Source of the DNA: Azosocius agrarius
Lineage (GTDB): Bacteria; Pseudomonadota; Gammaproteobacteria; UBA6186; Azoamicaceae
DNA length: 64,000 nucleotides
NCBI GenBank assembly: GCA_016432505.1
Contig: CP066692.1
Coordinates: 288,497-352,496, forward strand
Reading direction: 5' to 3'
In this document: positions 52,611 through 64,000 of the stretch, in pieces
How positions within the stretch are numbered: the first letter of the stretch is position 1
Layout of the letters: each line of letters starts with the position of its first letter
Program-made: the position numbers and the translations under genes
The notes under the pieces: generated by a model
Told to the model about the DNA's origin: nothing
The model's input: the letters and a program-made list of their open reading frames with translations, nothing else
The model's database searches: none

Positions 52611-53564
52611 ATGTTGCGTTTTTTTTTTCTTTTTAGTTTGTTTTTAAGTTTTAATAGTAATTGTATGTCTGTTTCAAAATCTTTGTTTTATTTTGGAGTT
52701 GAAGGGAGTTCTGTTAAAAATTATTTTGAAATTGATTTGTTGCCTATTAATTTTTCTACTAATAATTTATTGTTTTTAAAAAAAGATAAAAATGAAAATA
52801 ATAAAATTATATTGAAAGAAAAAATGATAAATGTTACAAAACATTTTTTAAGTTATTTAAAAGAAATTAAAACTAGTGATTTTGTATTTGTTAATGGAAT
52901 TTCTTTTTTTATTGGATATAAAATTAATAATTTTTTAAGTATTAATTTTGGAAGAGGAGTTTTTGTTAATACTTTGGAAATTAAGGTAAATAATTTTAAT
53001 GAATTATTTAAAAATCAGTTGATTGATAATTATATTGGTAAATATAGATATAGTTATAATTCTAAATGGATTGATATTTTTAAATTTTTTTTAATAGAAA
53101 AGAAATTATGCTTATTATTTTCTTTTGGATTTGAATATTCAAAAAGTAAATTTGATTTTTTATCTAACAAAATTTATAAATCTTATAAAAATGATTTTAT
53201 AAAAGAAAAAAATTTTGATATTAAAAAATTTAATTTTTTTAATTTATTAAAAAAAAAAAAAAATGAAAAAGACATATTAATGCCTTATACTCTCTCGTAT
53301 AAAAAAAATAAACAAGTTAATTTAATTAAAGAGAATGTTGATATAAATTATTCTAAAATTTACATGGATCATTTATTAGGATTAAATTTTATTTCTAATA
53401 GGAAAGGTTTTAGACTTGGAGTTGGATTTAAATGTATTATTTCTTCTAATATATATATGAATTTTATATTTAGATATCATATTTTTGTTGATAATTATAA
53501 ATATATTAAAGTTTTGAATAGAAATTTGATTAGTACTAGTTTTAGTGTTGTATATAAATTATAA
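52611..53564 (+). CDS. Unknown exported outer-membrane beta-barrel-like protein with A15 tract
   Basis: I do not recognise this 317-residue protein. A signal peptide is clear (MLRFFFLFSLFLSFNSNCMS). The mature part has alternating hydrophobic/polar strands such as LFYFGVEGSS, FLSINFGRGVFVN, LCLLFSFGFEYSKS, KGFRLGVGFKCIISSNIYMN and a final strand ending SFSVVYKL, with an aromatic-Lys-Leu end. This suits a small 8-stranded outer-membrane barrel (OmpA/OmpW/opacity-type). A central Lys/Asn/Phe-rich loop (about 185-245) contains a 15-A run at 53249-53263 coding KKKK. It ends 1 base before the convergent rho stop. Confidence 0.7.
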   Translation: MLRFFFLFSLFLSFNSNCMSVSKSLFYFGVEGSSVKNYFEIDLLPINFSTNNLLFLKKDKNENNKIILKEKMINVTKHFLSYLKEIKTSDFVFVNGISFFIGYKINNFLSINFGRGVFVNTLEIKVNNFNELFKNQLIDNYIGKYRYSYNSKWIDIFKFFLIEKKLCLLFSFGFEYSKSKFDFLSNKIYKSYKNDFIKEKNFDIKKFNFFNLLKKKKNEKDILMPYTLSYKKNKQVNLIKENVDINYSKIYMDHLLGLNFISNRKGFRLGVGFKCIISSNIYMNFIFRYHIFVDNYKYIKVLNRNLISTSFSVVYKL

Positions 53565-53565
53565 T

Positions 53566-54831
53566 TTATTTTATTCCTTTTTTCATAGATTCAAAAAAAA
53601 TATTGTTTGTTTTGGAGTTTTTAATATGTTCGATTAAAAATTCCATAGCGCCGCAATCGTCCATTGGATTTAGTAATTTTCTTAATATCCATATTTTTTT
53701 TAGCATATTATTTGGTATTAATAATTCTTCACGTCTTGTTCCTGATCTTGCAACATTTATTGAAGGATATATTCTTTTTTCAGATATTTTTCTGTCTAAA
53801 TGAATTTCTGAATTTCCTGTTCCTTTAAATTCTTCAAATATAACTTCATCCATTTTTGATCCTGTGTCTATTAAGGCTGTTGCAATAATTGTCAAGCTTC
53901 CGTCTTCTTCTATATTTCTAGCAGCACCGAAAAATCTTTTAGGTCTTTGTAAAGCATTAGAATCAACCCCTCCAGTTAATACTTTTCCTGATGTTGGTAA
54001 AATTGTATTATATGCTCTAGCTAATCTAGTTATTGAATCTAGTAAAATTATTACATCTTTTTTATTTTCTACTAATCTTTTTGCTCTTTCTATAACCATT
54101 TCTGATACTTGTATATGTCTACTTGCGTGTTCATCAAATGTACTTGCAATGACTTCGCCTTTTACTGAACGGCTCATTTCTGTGACTTCTTCTGGTCTTT
54201 CATCTATTAGTAAAACTATTAATCTGGCTTCAGGATAATTTATTGATAAAGAATGTGCTATATTTTGAAGCATTACTGTTTTTCCTGCTTTTGGGGGCGA
54301 TACAAGTAAGGCTCTTTGTCCTTTTCCTATTGGAGAAATTATATCTATTATTCTTGAAGTTACATCATTTGTAGATCCATCTCCAACTTCTAATACAAAT
54401 TTTACATTTGCGTGAAGGGGAGTTAAATTTTCAAAATTTATTTTAGTTTTTATTTTTTCTGGAGAAACCTCATTAATCATATTTATTTTTAATAATGAAA
54501 AATATTTTTCATATTCTTTTGGAGGTCTTATTTTTCCTACAATTTCATCTCCGGTTCTTAAGTTATAATATTTAATTTGATTTGGAGAGACATAAATATC
54601 ATCGTGGCCAGCTAAATAAGAGCTGGAAGAAGAGCGTAAAAAACCAAATCCATCAGGTAATATTTCTAAAACACCTGAGCTATGTATTTCTTCTCCGTTT
54701 TGTAAATATTTTTTTAAAATAGTAAAAATGATCTCTTGTTTTTTAGATCTTCCTATATTACTTATCCCTAAATTTTTTGCTATTTCTGTCAATTCTGATA
54801 TATTTTTTTTTTTTAATTTTGTTAAACTCAT
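53566..54831 (-). CDS. rho: Transcription termination factor Rho
   Basis: Hexameric RNA-dependent helicase ending transcription. 421 residues (E. coli 419): N-terminal helix bundle (MSLTKLKKKNISELTEIAKN), RNA-binding cold-shock fold (GVLEILPDGFGFLRSSSSSY, DDIYVSPNQIKYYNLRTGD), P-loop VSPPKAGKTVMLQNIA, DERPEEVTEM, LDSITRLARAYN and the Q-loop region TGGVDSNALQRPKRFFGAAR. All catalytic elements are present. Confidence 0.98.
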   Translation of the reverse strand: MSLTKLKKKNISELTEIAKNLGISNIGRSKKQEIIFTILKKYLQNGEEIHSSGVLEILPDGFGFLRSSSSSYLAGHDDIYVSPNQIKYYNLRTGDEIVGKIRPPKEYEKYFSLLKINMINEVSPEKIKTKINFENLTPLHANVKFVLEVGDGSTNDVTSRIIDIISPIGKGQRALLVSPPKAGKTVMLQNIAHSLSINYPEARLIVLLIDERPEEVTEMSRSVKGEVIASTFDEHASRHIQVSEMVIERAKRLVENKKDVIILLDSITRLARAYNTILPTSGKVLTGGVDSNALQRPKRFFGAARNIEEDGSLTIIATALIDTGSKMDEVIFEEFKGTGNSEIHLDRKISEKRIYPSINVARSGTRREELLIPNNMLKKIWILRKLLNPMDDCGAMEFLIEHIKNSKTNNIFFESMKKGIK

Positions 54832-54874
54832 AATTTTGTGAATGTTTTTTATTTGATTAATGGAAATATATAAA

Positions 54875-54894
54875 TTATCTTATTCATAAGATAA
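54875..54894. promoter_or_regulatory. Perfect 8-bp hairpin upstream of rho
   Basis: TTATCTTA-TTCA-TAAGATAA lies 44-63 bases before the rho start, within the 224-base rpoH-rho gap. It could be a 5' leader element of rho or a weak terminator of rpoH (same strand). The rest of this gap is nearly pure A+T with no gene I can support. Confidence 0.4.
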
Positions 54895-55055
54895 ATAATA
54901 ATTATACAATAAATCATATAATGAAGAAATTTATTGATTATTATCACTTTTCTCTTAGCATTATATTTTTAATATGTTTATATAATTATATATTATATAA
55001 TAACATTATTTTATTGTTTATTTTATTATATTTTTAACTTAAAAATAATTTTTAC

Positions 55056-55874
55056 TTAATTACAAAAATTTATCTTTGTTTGTAAAATTTTAATCGATTT
55101 TTTTTCTATTTGCCTTGTTCTTTCTATAGAAATGTTATAATCTTTTGATAATTCTTTAAGTGTATTTTTTTTTTGTGAAAGCCATCTTTTTTTTATTATT
55201 GTTTTATATTTTGTGTCTAAATTTAGGATTGTTTGTTTTAATATTGAAGTTATTTTTTTCATATAATCAGATTTTTCTATATTTAAATAAATGTTTTGTG
55301 TATTATTATTTATTTGATAAATGTGATCATTGTATGTAGTTAAACTTACATTTACACTTGATAAGTTTTGATTCATGAAAATTATATCTTTTAAATTTAT
55401 GTTTAATTTTTTTGATAAATTTTCCATATCAGTTAATGAAAAAGATTTAATATTTCTTTTTAAATTTTTTATATTAAAAAATAATTTTCTTTGTGCTTTC
55501 GTTGTAGTTATTTTTATTAATTTCCAATTTTTTATTATATATTCATGTATTTCTGATTTTATCCAGTGAATTGCAAAAGATAAAAGTTTTATTCCTTTCT
55601 TTGGATTAAATTTTTTAACAGCTTTCATTAATCCTATTGTTCCTTCTTGAATTAAATCTATTAAGTTTAAACTGTATTTAACATATTTTTTTGATAATTT
55701 TACTACATATTTTAAATTATATGTTATTAATTTTTTTGCAGATAAAAGATCATTTCTTACATGTAAATTTATTGATAATTCCTTTTCTTTTTGAATTGAT
55801 TTTATAAATGTTGATTTATTGTAATTTATACATAAATAAGATTTTTTAATGATGGATATTTCTTCTTTGTTCAT
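55056..55874 (-). CDS. rpoH: Heat-shock sigma factor RpoH (sigma-32)
   Basis: Directs RNA polymerase to heat-shock promoters. The 272-residue product (E. coli 284) aligns throughout: KKLITYNLKYVVKLSKKYVK, DLIQEGTIGLMKAVKKFNPK, LLSFAIHWIKSEIHEYIIKN and the diagnostic RpoH box TTKAQRKLFFNIKNLKR near 124-140. Region 4 is KRWLSQKKNTLKELSKDYNI then SIERTRQIEKKS. It is Lys/Asn/Ile rich (lagging strand) but with key residues intact. A second sigma factor is uncommon in genomes this reduced. Confidence 0.95.
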   Translation of the reverse strand: MNKEEISIIKKSYLCINYNKSTFIKSIQKEKELSINLHVRNDLLSAKKLITYNLKYVVKLSKKYVKYSLNLIDLIQEGTIGLMKAVKKFNPKKGIKLLSFAIHWIKSEIHEYIIKNWKLIKITTTKAQRKLFFNIKNLKRNIKSFSLTDMENLSKKLNINLKDIIFMNQNLSSVNVSLTTYNDHIYQINNNTQNIYLNIEKSDYMKKITSILKQTILNLDTKYKTIIKKRWLSQKKNTLKELSKDYNISIERTRQIEKKSIKILQTKINFCN

Positions 55875-56052
55875 TTTAATAATATATTTAATTTATAACT
55901 TTCATAAGATTATATACTTTTCTTTTAATCTGTCAATATTTTATAATTTTTGAGTTTTATTATATATTTTTGTGATTATTTTAGTTTTTTATTGAATATG
56001 ATAAAATAAATAAACGTTGTTATGTTTTTATATATTTTATTAAGGCATACTT

Positions 56053-57267
56053 GTGAATAAAAATATTTTCTATAATTTATGTTTTTTTTTTATAATTATT
56101 AATTTTATTATATTTTCTAAATGTTTTTGTAATGATTCATTATATAGAATGAAATTTAATTTTTTGTTAACAGTGGATTATACTATATTTGAAGGGACTT
56201 TTATTGATATAGGAAAAGAGTTTAAATCTGGTAGTAGTTTAAAAAAAATTTTAAGTTTTATTTCATTTGGAAGAATTGATAGTTATTTTACCAATAATAT
56301 TGGATTAAAAATATTTGATGGAAAATTTTTTTTGAATAAAGTGTACATTAATTATACAAATTGGTTTAAAAATTTTAGTTTGTCTGTAGGAAAAATTTAT
56401 TTATCTTTTGGTTTGGAAAAAGGTAATTGTGATATTTTTTTACATAAAAGTGTTGGAACGAAAACCTTATATCCTAATGTTGGTATAGGATTTAAATTTG
56501 ATAAATGGAACAAGTATTATACATTTAGTTTGGCAATAAATCAAATAAAACAGATGAAATGTTCCTATTCGGCTTTTACTAAAAAAAAAAATTATTATTT
56601 TAATAAGTATGATAATTTTGCAGTATCTGCAAGATTTGCTTATAGATTTATAATTGATAATTTTTATAATAATTTATTACAATATGGTTTTTCATTTTAT
56701 TATGAAAATACTGATGGAAATTATTTGCGTTATAAGAGTTTTCCTGAAGCCACAAGTAGAAATACTATTCCTGTGTTAGATACAAATTGTAAAAATAATC
56801 GATTATTAAAAGCGATGTATAAATATAATATGGAATTTGACTTTGCTGTGCAATTTTATTCTTTTTTAAGTAATGTAGAATTTCATTCATCTTCAATAAA
56901 AAATGATATTGAAGAAATTTTTACTTATTTTTCTTGGCATGTTCAGTTATCTTATATTATTACTGGAGAAAAACGAAAATTTATTAAAAAAGAAGGTGTA
57001 TGGGGAAATGTTAATTTTGTGAAATGTACAAAAAATGTTTTTGAATTGGGATTTAGATATAGTTTTATTGATTTTGAAGTAGGGAATTTTATTACTACTG
57101 GAAGGTCTCGCAATAAAACTTTTGGAATTAATTGGTATATGAATAGTAACGTACATTTATTTTTAAACTACATACGTTCATTACAGAATCCAAGTATTAA
57201 TGCTGGATTTGATTCTATTAGAAGAAAATTAAATATTTTAGGAATAAGATTTCAATATAGATATTGA
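56053..57267 (+). CDS. OprO/OprP-type (phosphate-selective family) porin, copy 2
   Basis: Outer-membrane porin of 404 residues with GTG start, signal peptide (NLCFFFIIINFIIFSKCFCN) and alternating strands. It shares the C-terminal family marks with the gene at 16294-17538: YIITGEKRKF, FELGFRYSFIDFE, TTGRSRNKTFGINWYMNSN, FLNYIRS and a terminal aromatic strand ending RFQYRY. That final Tyr/Phe strand is the BAM recognition signal. The two copies are on opposite replication arms, both on the leading strand. Confidence 0.88.
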   Translation: MNKNIFYNLCFFFIIINFIIFSKCFCNDSLYRMKFNFLLTVDYTIFEGTFIDIGKEFKSGSSLKKILSFISFGRIDSYFTNNIGLKIFDGKFFLNKVYINYTNWFKNFSLSVGKIYLSFGLEKGNCDIFLHKSVGTKTLYPNVGIGFKFDKWNKYYTFSLAINQIKQMKCSYSAFTKKKNYYFNKYDNFAVSARFAYRFIIDNFYNNLLQYGFSFYYENTDGNYLRYKSFPEATSRNTIPVLDTNCKNNRLLKAMYKYNMEFDFAVQFYSFLSNVEFHSSSIKNDIEEIFTYFSWHVQLSYIITGEKRKFIKKEGVWGNVNFVKCTKNVFELGFRYSFIDFEVGNFITTGRSRNKTFGINWYMNSNVHLFLNYIRSLQNPSINAGFDSIRRKLNILGIRFQYRY

Positions 57268-57309
57268 AATTATATTTTGTATTAATTAATTTTTTATTAT
57301 TATTTTATA

Positions 57310-57519
57310 TCATTTAAATTTTTTTTTATCACAACATATAATGTGATTAAAAAAATATAATATATATAATATTATCAATAAAATTATTATAAATATCCAT
57401 AATGGTATTTGTATATTCCAATGCAAAAAATTTATGAATATGTAATCTGTTTTATTATAAAAAAAAGTTCCTAATACGGTTGATATTATAAAAATGCATA
57501 AATAATTAAAGCTATACAT
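57310..57519 (-). CDS. hemY: Truncated HemY: membrane hairpin only
   Basis: The 69-residue product matches only the N-terminal membrane part of HemY. After a first helix (FNYLCIFIISTVLGTFFY), DYIFINFLHWNIQIPLW corresponds to the family's GYVLIxxxxxxIExSL, followed by the second helix (IFIIILLIILYILYFFNHII). It stops at a Lys-rich end; the cytoplasmic TPR domain (about 300 residues) is missing and no remnant follows before the porin stop. It sits 5 bases after hemX, the conserved hemX-hemY order. Whether it is still translated usefully is unknown. Confidence 0.72.
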   Translation of the reverse strand: MYSFNYLCIFIISTVLGTFFYNKTDYIFINFLHWNIQIPLWIFIIILLIILYILYFFNHIICCDKKKFK

Positions 57520-57524
57520 TGAAT

Positions 57525-58565
57525 TTACCTATTTTGTTGTAATGAAATTATTGTTTTTATTATATTTTTAATTCCTATATCTGGATGTTGAATAAAACTT
57601 TTTTTCAAGGAATTTAATTTTATTTCAAATTTATGAAATTTACTGATATGCAATGGAAAATATGTACTTAGTATGTTTTCTATATTAATAATAGATTTAT
57701 TATAAATTTCTTTATTATTGTTTATTGTTGCTAATTTTATTTCTTCTAATAAAAAATAAATTTGTAAAAACAAATTTTGTGGTGGTAAGGATATTGTTCG
57801 TATATTTTTATATGAAATATTTCTATTTATTATTACTAAATTATAAACATCATTTGTAATATCTTTAAAAATATTTGATATTGTATGTGATTTATAATTT
57901 TTTTTAAATGTTGGAAATATATCTTTTAAAAGTGTGTTATTTTTATAATTTATATTATAATATATTAGATTAGGTAATGAATCTATTAAATTATTTACAA
58001 TACTCCATATATTATCATGATTGGATTTATTTGATAATTTTATTTTTTCATATATATTTTGTATTTTTTTTGATAATTCTGTTAAGTTTAATTTGTTCAT
58101 AGACATTAATTTATGTTCTACTCTATTTAGCAAAATGGATGTTTCATGTGCGTTATTTAATGTAGAATAGTATATATCTGCAAATCTTAATAACCATTCA
58201 ATTTCTATCAGTATGTCATTTGTGCTTTGTTTTATTATATGAGAATTGTGTTTTATATATTGTAAAGTATTATATATGTTAGCTATTTTTATATTATTTA
58301 TTTGGATGTTATACGTCAAATTATATAATAGTTTTTTTATTATGTTATAAGAATTTTTATTTTGGTTTAAATTTTCTGTTATTTTTGTTATATTTTTAAA
58401 AATTATATTTTTTTGGTTTGATAATTCTATTTGTATTTTATTTTGTGTAATTTTATTTATATAAGTTGAATGGCCTATAATTATAGTTAAAATTAGCAAT
58501 AACGAAATAAATGTTATTGACATTATATGATATGTATTGTATTTTTTTGTGTTATTAGTTGACAT
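57525..58565 (-). CDS. hemX: HemX-family inner-membrane protein
   Basis: HemX is a bitopic inner-membrane protein encoded after hemC-hemD in Gammaproteobacteria; its biochemical role is not firmly known. The 346-residue product has one N-terminal transmembrane helix (ITFISLLLILTIIIGHSTYI), a predicted coiled-coil (QIELSNQKNIIFKNITKITE onwards), the family core ILIEIEWLLRFADIYYSTLN, and FLQIYFLLEEIKLATINNNK followed by a YFPLHISKFHKFEIKLNSLK segment. hemC and hemD are absent here. Lagging strand, Lys/Asn/Ile rich. Confidence 0.8.
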   Translation of the reverse strand: MSTNNTKKYNTYHIMSITFISLLLILTIIIGHSTYINKITQNKIQIELSNQKNIIFKNITKITENLNQNKNSYNIIKKLLYNLTYNIQINNIKIANIYNTLQYIKHNSHIIKQSTNDILIEIEWLLRFADIYYSTLNNAHETSILLNRVEHKLMSMNKLNLTELSKKIQNIYEKIKLSNKSNHDNIWSIVNNLIDSLPNLIYYNINYKNNTLLKDIFPTFKKNYKSHTISNIFKDITNDVYNLVIINRNISYKNIRTISLPPQNLFLQIYFLLEEIKLATINNNKEIYNKSIINIENILSTYFPLHISKFHKFEIKLNSLKKSFIQHPDIGIKNIIKTIISLQQNR

Positions 58566-58845
58566 AAAACATTCTCAGATTATTTTATTATCATATATTA
58601 AATTTTTATTACATTGTCTATAGTAATATTATGTTTCTTTTTACATATAAAAACAATGATATTGTTTGCTATTAATATATTTATTTTCTTGTTTAGATAA
58701 TATCATTTGTATTTAAAATTTCCATTATATTTTTTAATTAGATATCATTGTTATGATTTATTTATTTTTATTATGTGAATAAATTTTTTAAATATTGTGA
58801 TATCATATACAAATCAATTTTAATTTGTTTTAATGGGTTTATTAT

Positions 58846-59250
58846 ATGTATTATTTTTTTAATTTTTTATTTTATCATTGGATTCTTTCGTTAAGTTTTA
58901 TAATTATATTGATTTTGTTGATTATTTTTGAATTAATGTATTTTTATAATAGAAATACAATTTCTTCTTTAGAGTTAGTTAACTTAATGAATCGTAAAAC
59001 TATTTTAATTGTTGATTGTAGAAAAAGGGAAAATTATTTAAATGGGCATATTTTAGGGTCTAACAATTTATGTACAGATGATGATTTATTTTTAAAAAAA
59101 TATTTAAAAAAAACTGTTATTTTAGTATGCGAAAATGGTAAAAATAGTGCTAAAAAAGTTTCATTGTTTAAAAAAAAGGGATATTCAGATGTTAGAAATT
59201 TGGAAGGAGGAATTGAATCTTGGATTAAAGAAGGTTATCCTACAATTTGA
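58846..59250 (+). CDS. Membrane-anchored rhodanese-domain protein (YibN-like)
   Basis: A single N-terminal transmembrane helix (LSLSFIIILILLIIFELM) is followed by one rhodanese domain: ILIVDCRKRENYLNGHILGS and the active-site loop VCENGKNSAKK with catalytic Cys95, then LEGGIESWIKEGYPTI. This 134-residue plan is that of E. coli YibN, usually next to secB or gpsA. Function in sulfur transfer or membrane-protein quality control is not settled. It is the last protein gene before the rRNA operon. Confidence 0.88.
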   Translation: MYYFFNFLFYHWILSLSFIIILILLIIFELMYFYNRNTISSLELVNLMNRKTILIVDCRKRENYLNGHILGSNNLCTDDDLFLKKYLKKTVILVCENGKNSAKKVSLFKKKGYSDVRNLEGGIESWIKEGYPTI

Positions 59251-59290
59251 TATAATTATTTTATGGAAAAAAAAAATTTTATTTTGGGGG

Positions 59291-59318
59291 TTGACTATTT
59301 AAAAAATAATGTTAGAAT
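59291..59318 (+). promoter_or_regulatory. Sigma-70 promoter of the rRNA operon
   Basis: TTGACT at 59291-59296 and TAGAAT at 59313-59318 with a 16-base spacer, about 170 bases upstream of 16S. This is the closest match to consensus I found in the window and is in the expected place. Confidence 0.7.
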
Positions 59319-59392
59319 TATCACTCCTATGTAGTTATGGGTTAACGAAATTTTTAAAAGTAGTTTGTGTTTTATTATAATTAATAGCCAAG

Positions 59393-59424
59393 CAATTTGT
59401 GTGGGCACTTGTATTAAGCAAGTG
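59393..59424 (+). promoter_or_regulatory. 16S leader element and hairpin
   Basis: CAATTTGTGTGGGCACTT at 59393-59410 closely matches the CAATCTGTGTGGGCACTC of the E. coli rrn leader, a region involved in antitermination and 16S folding/processing. It runs into a hairpin CACTTG-TATTAAG-CAAGTG at 59406-59424. Confidence 0.7.
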
Positions 59425-59487
59425 AAGGAATGATTAACTTTTTTTAAAAAGTTTTAGATAAATTCTAAAAAAATATGATTTATTATT

Positions 59488-61025
<1,538 letters not shown>

Positions 61026-61080
61026 GTGATTTTCTTTCTTTGATTTTATATTTAGTGCCTACATTAATTGTTTGGTTTAT

Positions 61081-61157
61081 GGGTCTGTAGCTCAGTTGGT
61101 TAGAGCGCACTCCTGATAAGGGTGAGGTCGATGGTTCAAATCCACCCAGACCCACCA
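61081..61157 (+). tRNA. tRNA-Ile (anticodon GAU) with encoded CCA
   Basis: Spacer tRNA. Acceptor GGGTCTG/CAGACCC, D-arm AGCTCAGTTGGTTAGAGC, anticodon loop CTGATAA giving GAU, T-loop TTCAAAT. The T-stem has an A-C mismatch at its second pair. It is the only tRNA here with genomic CCA (61155-61157). Confidence 0.96.
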
Positions 61158-61189
61158 TATATTATATTTTTTTTAAAATGTAAGATTTT

Positions 61190-61262
61190 GGGGTCATAGC
61201 TCAATTGGGAGAGCGTCTGCTTTGCACGCAGAAGGTCGTCGGTTCAATTCCGACTGGCTCCA
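61190..61262 (+). tRNA. tRNA-Ala (anticodon UGC)
   Basis: Second spacer tRNA, 73 nt. Acceptor GGGGTCA with TGGCTCC (one G-U), D-arm AGCTCAATTGGGAGAGC, anticodon loop TTTGCAC giving UGC, T-arm GTCGG-TTCAATT-CCGAC. The 16S-Ile-Ala-23S order is standard in Gammaproteobacteria. No CCA encoded. Confidence 0.97.
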
Positions 61263-61388
61263 TTCATTAATTTTTATTTATTTTAACACAGTATGTTATT
61301 TTACAATTTATGGTACAAGGCAAATTTATTAGTAATTATTTGTAATAATTAATATTGTTACTTTTTATGTTGTTTAAATTTATATATT

Positions 61389-64000
<2,612 letters not shown>

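Noticed and set aside
53864..54238. 124-codon frame antisense to rho
   Set aside because: Same reasoning: antisense to a highly conserved coding region.
54921..55037. 38-codon plus-strand frame (MKKFIDYYHF...) between rho and rpoH
   Set aside because: Hydrophobic and AT-rich with no ribosome site or homology I can name; such frames are expected by chance in this composition.
58566..58845. Possible small RNA gene in the 280-base gap before the rhodanese gene
   Set aside because: No stable hairpin, promoter match or GC-rich structure is visible; it looks like simple AT-rich spacer.

Overview
The window reads as a piece of a very reduced, very AT-rich bacterial chromosome: genes are packed end to end, several overlap, no gap exceeds 300 bases, and there are no insertion sequences, phage genes, CRISPR arrays or transposases. 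The 16S sequence and the gene order point to Gammaproteobacteria. Supporting order: lptD-surA-rsmA-apaH, rpmH-rnpA-yidD-yidC-mnmE-mnmG-atp, rpoD followed by a CAU tRNA, and a 16S leader with the enteric-type GTGTGGGCACT element. The content is information processing (11 ribosomal or tRNA-synthetase subunit genes, tRNA modification, replication start genes, three transcription factors), protein quality control (GroESL, RpoH) and respiration (complete F1Fo ATP synthase, diheme cytochrome c4, 7Fe ferredoxin, polyprenyl diphosphate synthase for a quinone). No amino-acid biosynthesis gene is present. That profile fits an obligate intracellular symbiont kept for energy metabolism better than a nutritional insect symbiont. 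The Azoamicus-type respiratory endosymbionts of ciliates are my leading guess, held loosely because no denitrification gene lies in this window.

Layout. 1-23.15 kb: the left replication arm. Most conserved genes here are on the minus strand (fdxA, aspS, ileS, obgE-rpmA-rplU, rpoZ-rpmG-rpmB, a cytochrome c4, a porin, gyrB-dnaN-dnaA); the plus-strand genes (lptD?, surA, rsmA, apaH, rpsT, ispB, tsaC, engB) are mostly extremely Lys/Asn/Ile rich. 23.15-23.42 kb: the inferred replication origin between dnaA and rpmH, where base composition of the plus strand switches from A-rich to T-rich. 23.4-36 kb: plus-strand run rpmH-(rnpA)-yidD-yidC-mnmE-mnmG-atpI-atpBEFHAGDC ended by a strong terminator. 36-44 kb: lagging-strand glyS-glyQ, fmt, a NDUFAF7-like methyltransferase and tsaD, alternating with leading-strand rsmD-cca. 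44-50.4 kb: the macromolecular synthesis operon rpsU-dnaG-rpoD, a CAU tRNA, two tandem DMT-family transporters and a degenerate dihydrofolate reductase candidate. 50.4-59.3 kb: groESL with a sigma-32-like promoter, an unknown outer-membrane barrel protein, rho, rpoH, a second porin, hemX with a stub of hemY, and a membrane rhodanese. 59.3-64 kb: the rRNA operon (16S, tRNA-Ile, tRNA-Ala, 23S running off the end).

The most unusual points are enzymes kept as open frames but stripped of key residues: ApaH has lost most metal ligands; DnaA keeps Walker A and B but has lost the sensor-2 and box VII arginines and the DnaA-box-binding signature; HemY is cut to its membrane hairpin; the candidate LptD, RnpA and DHFR are barely recognisable. 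Against that background rpmH stands out by being GC-rich with CGN arginine codons. The exported proteins (two OprO/P-type porins, one unknown barrel with a 15-A tract, two DMT transporters) are the best candidates for an undescribed host-symbiont exchange system.
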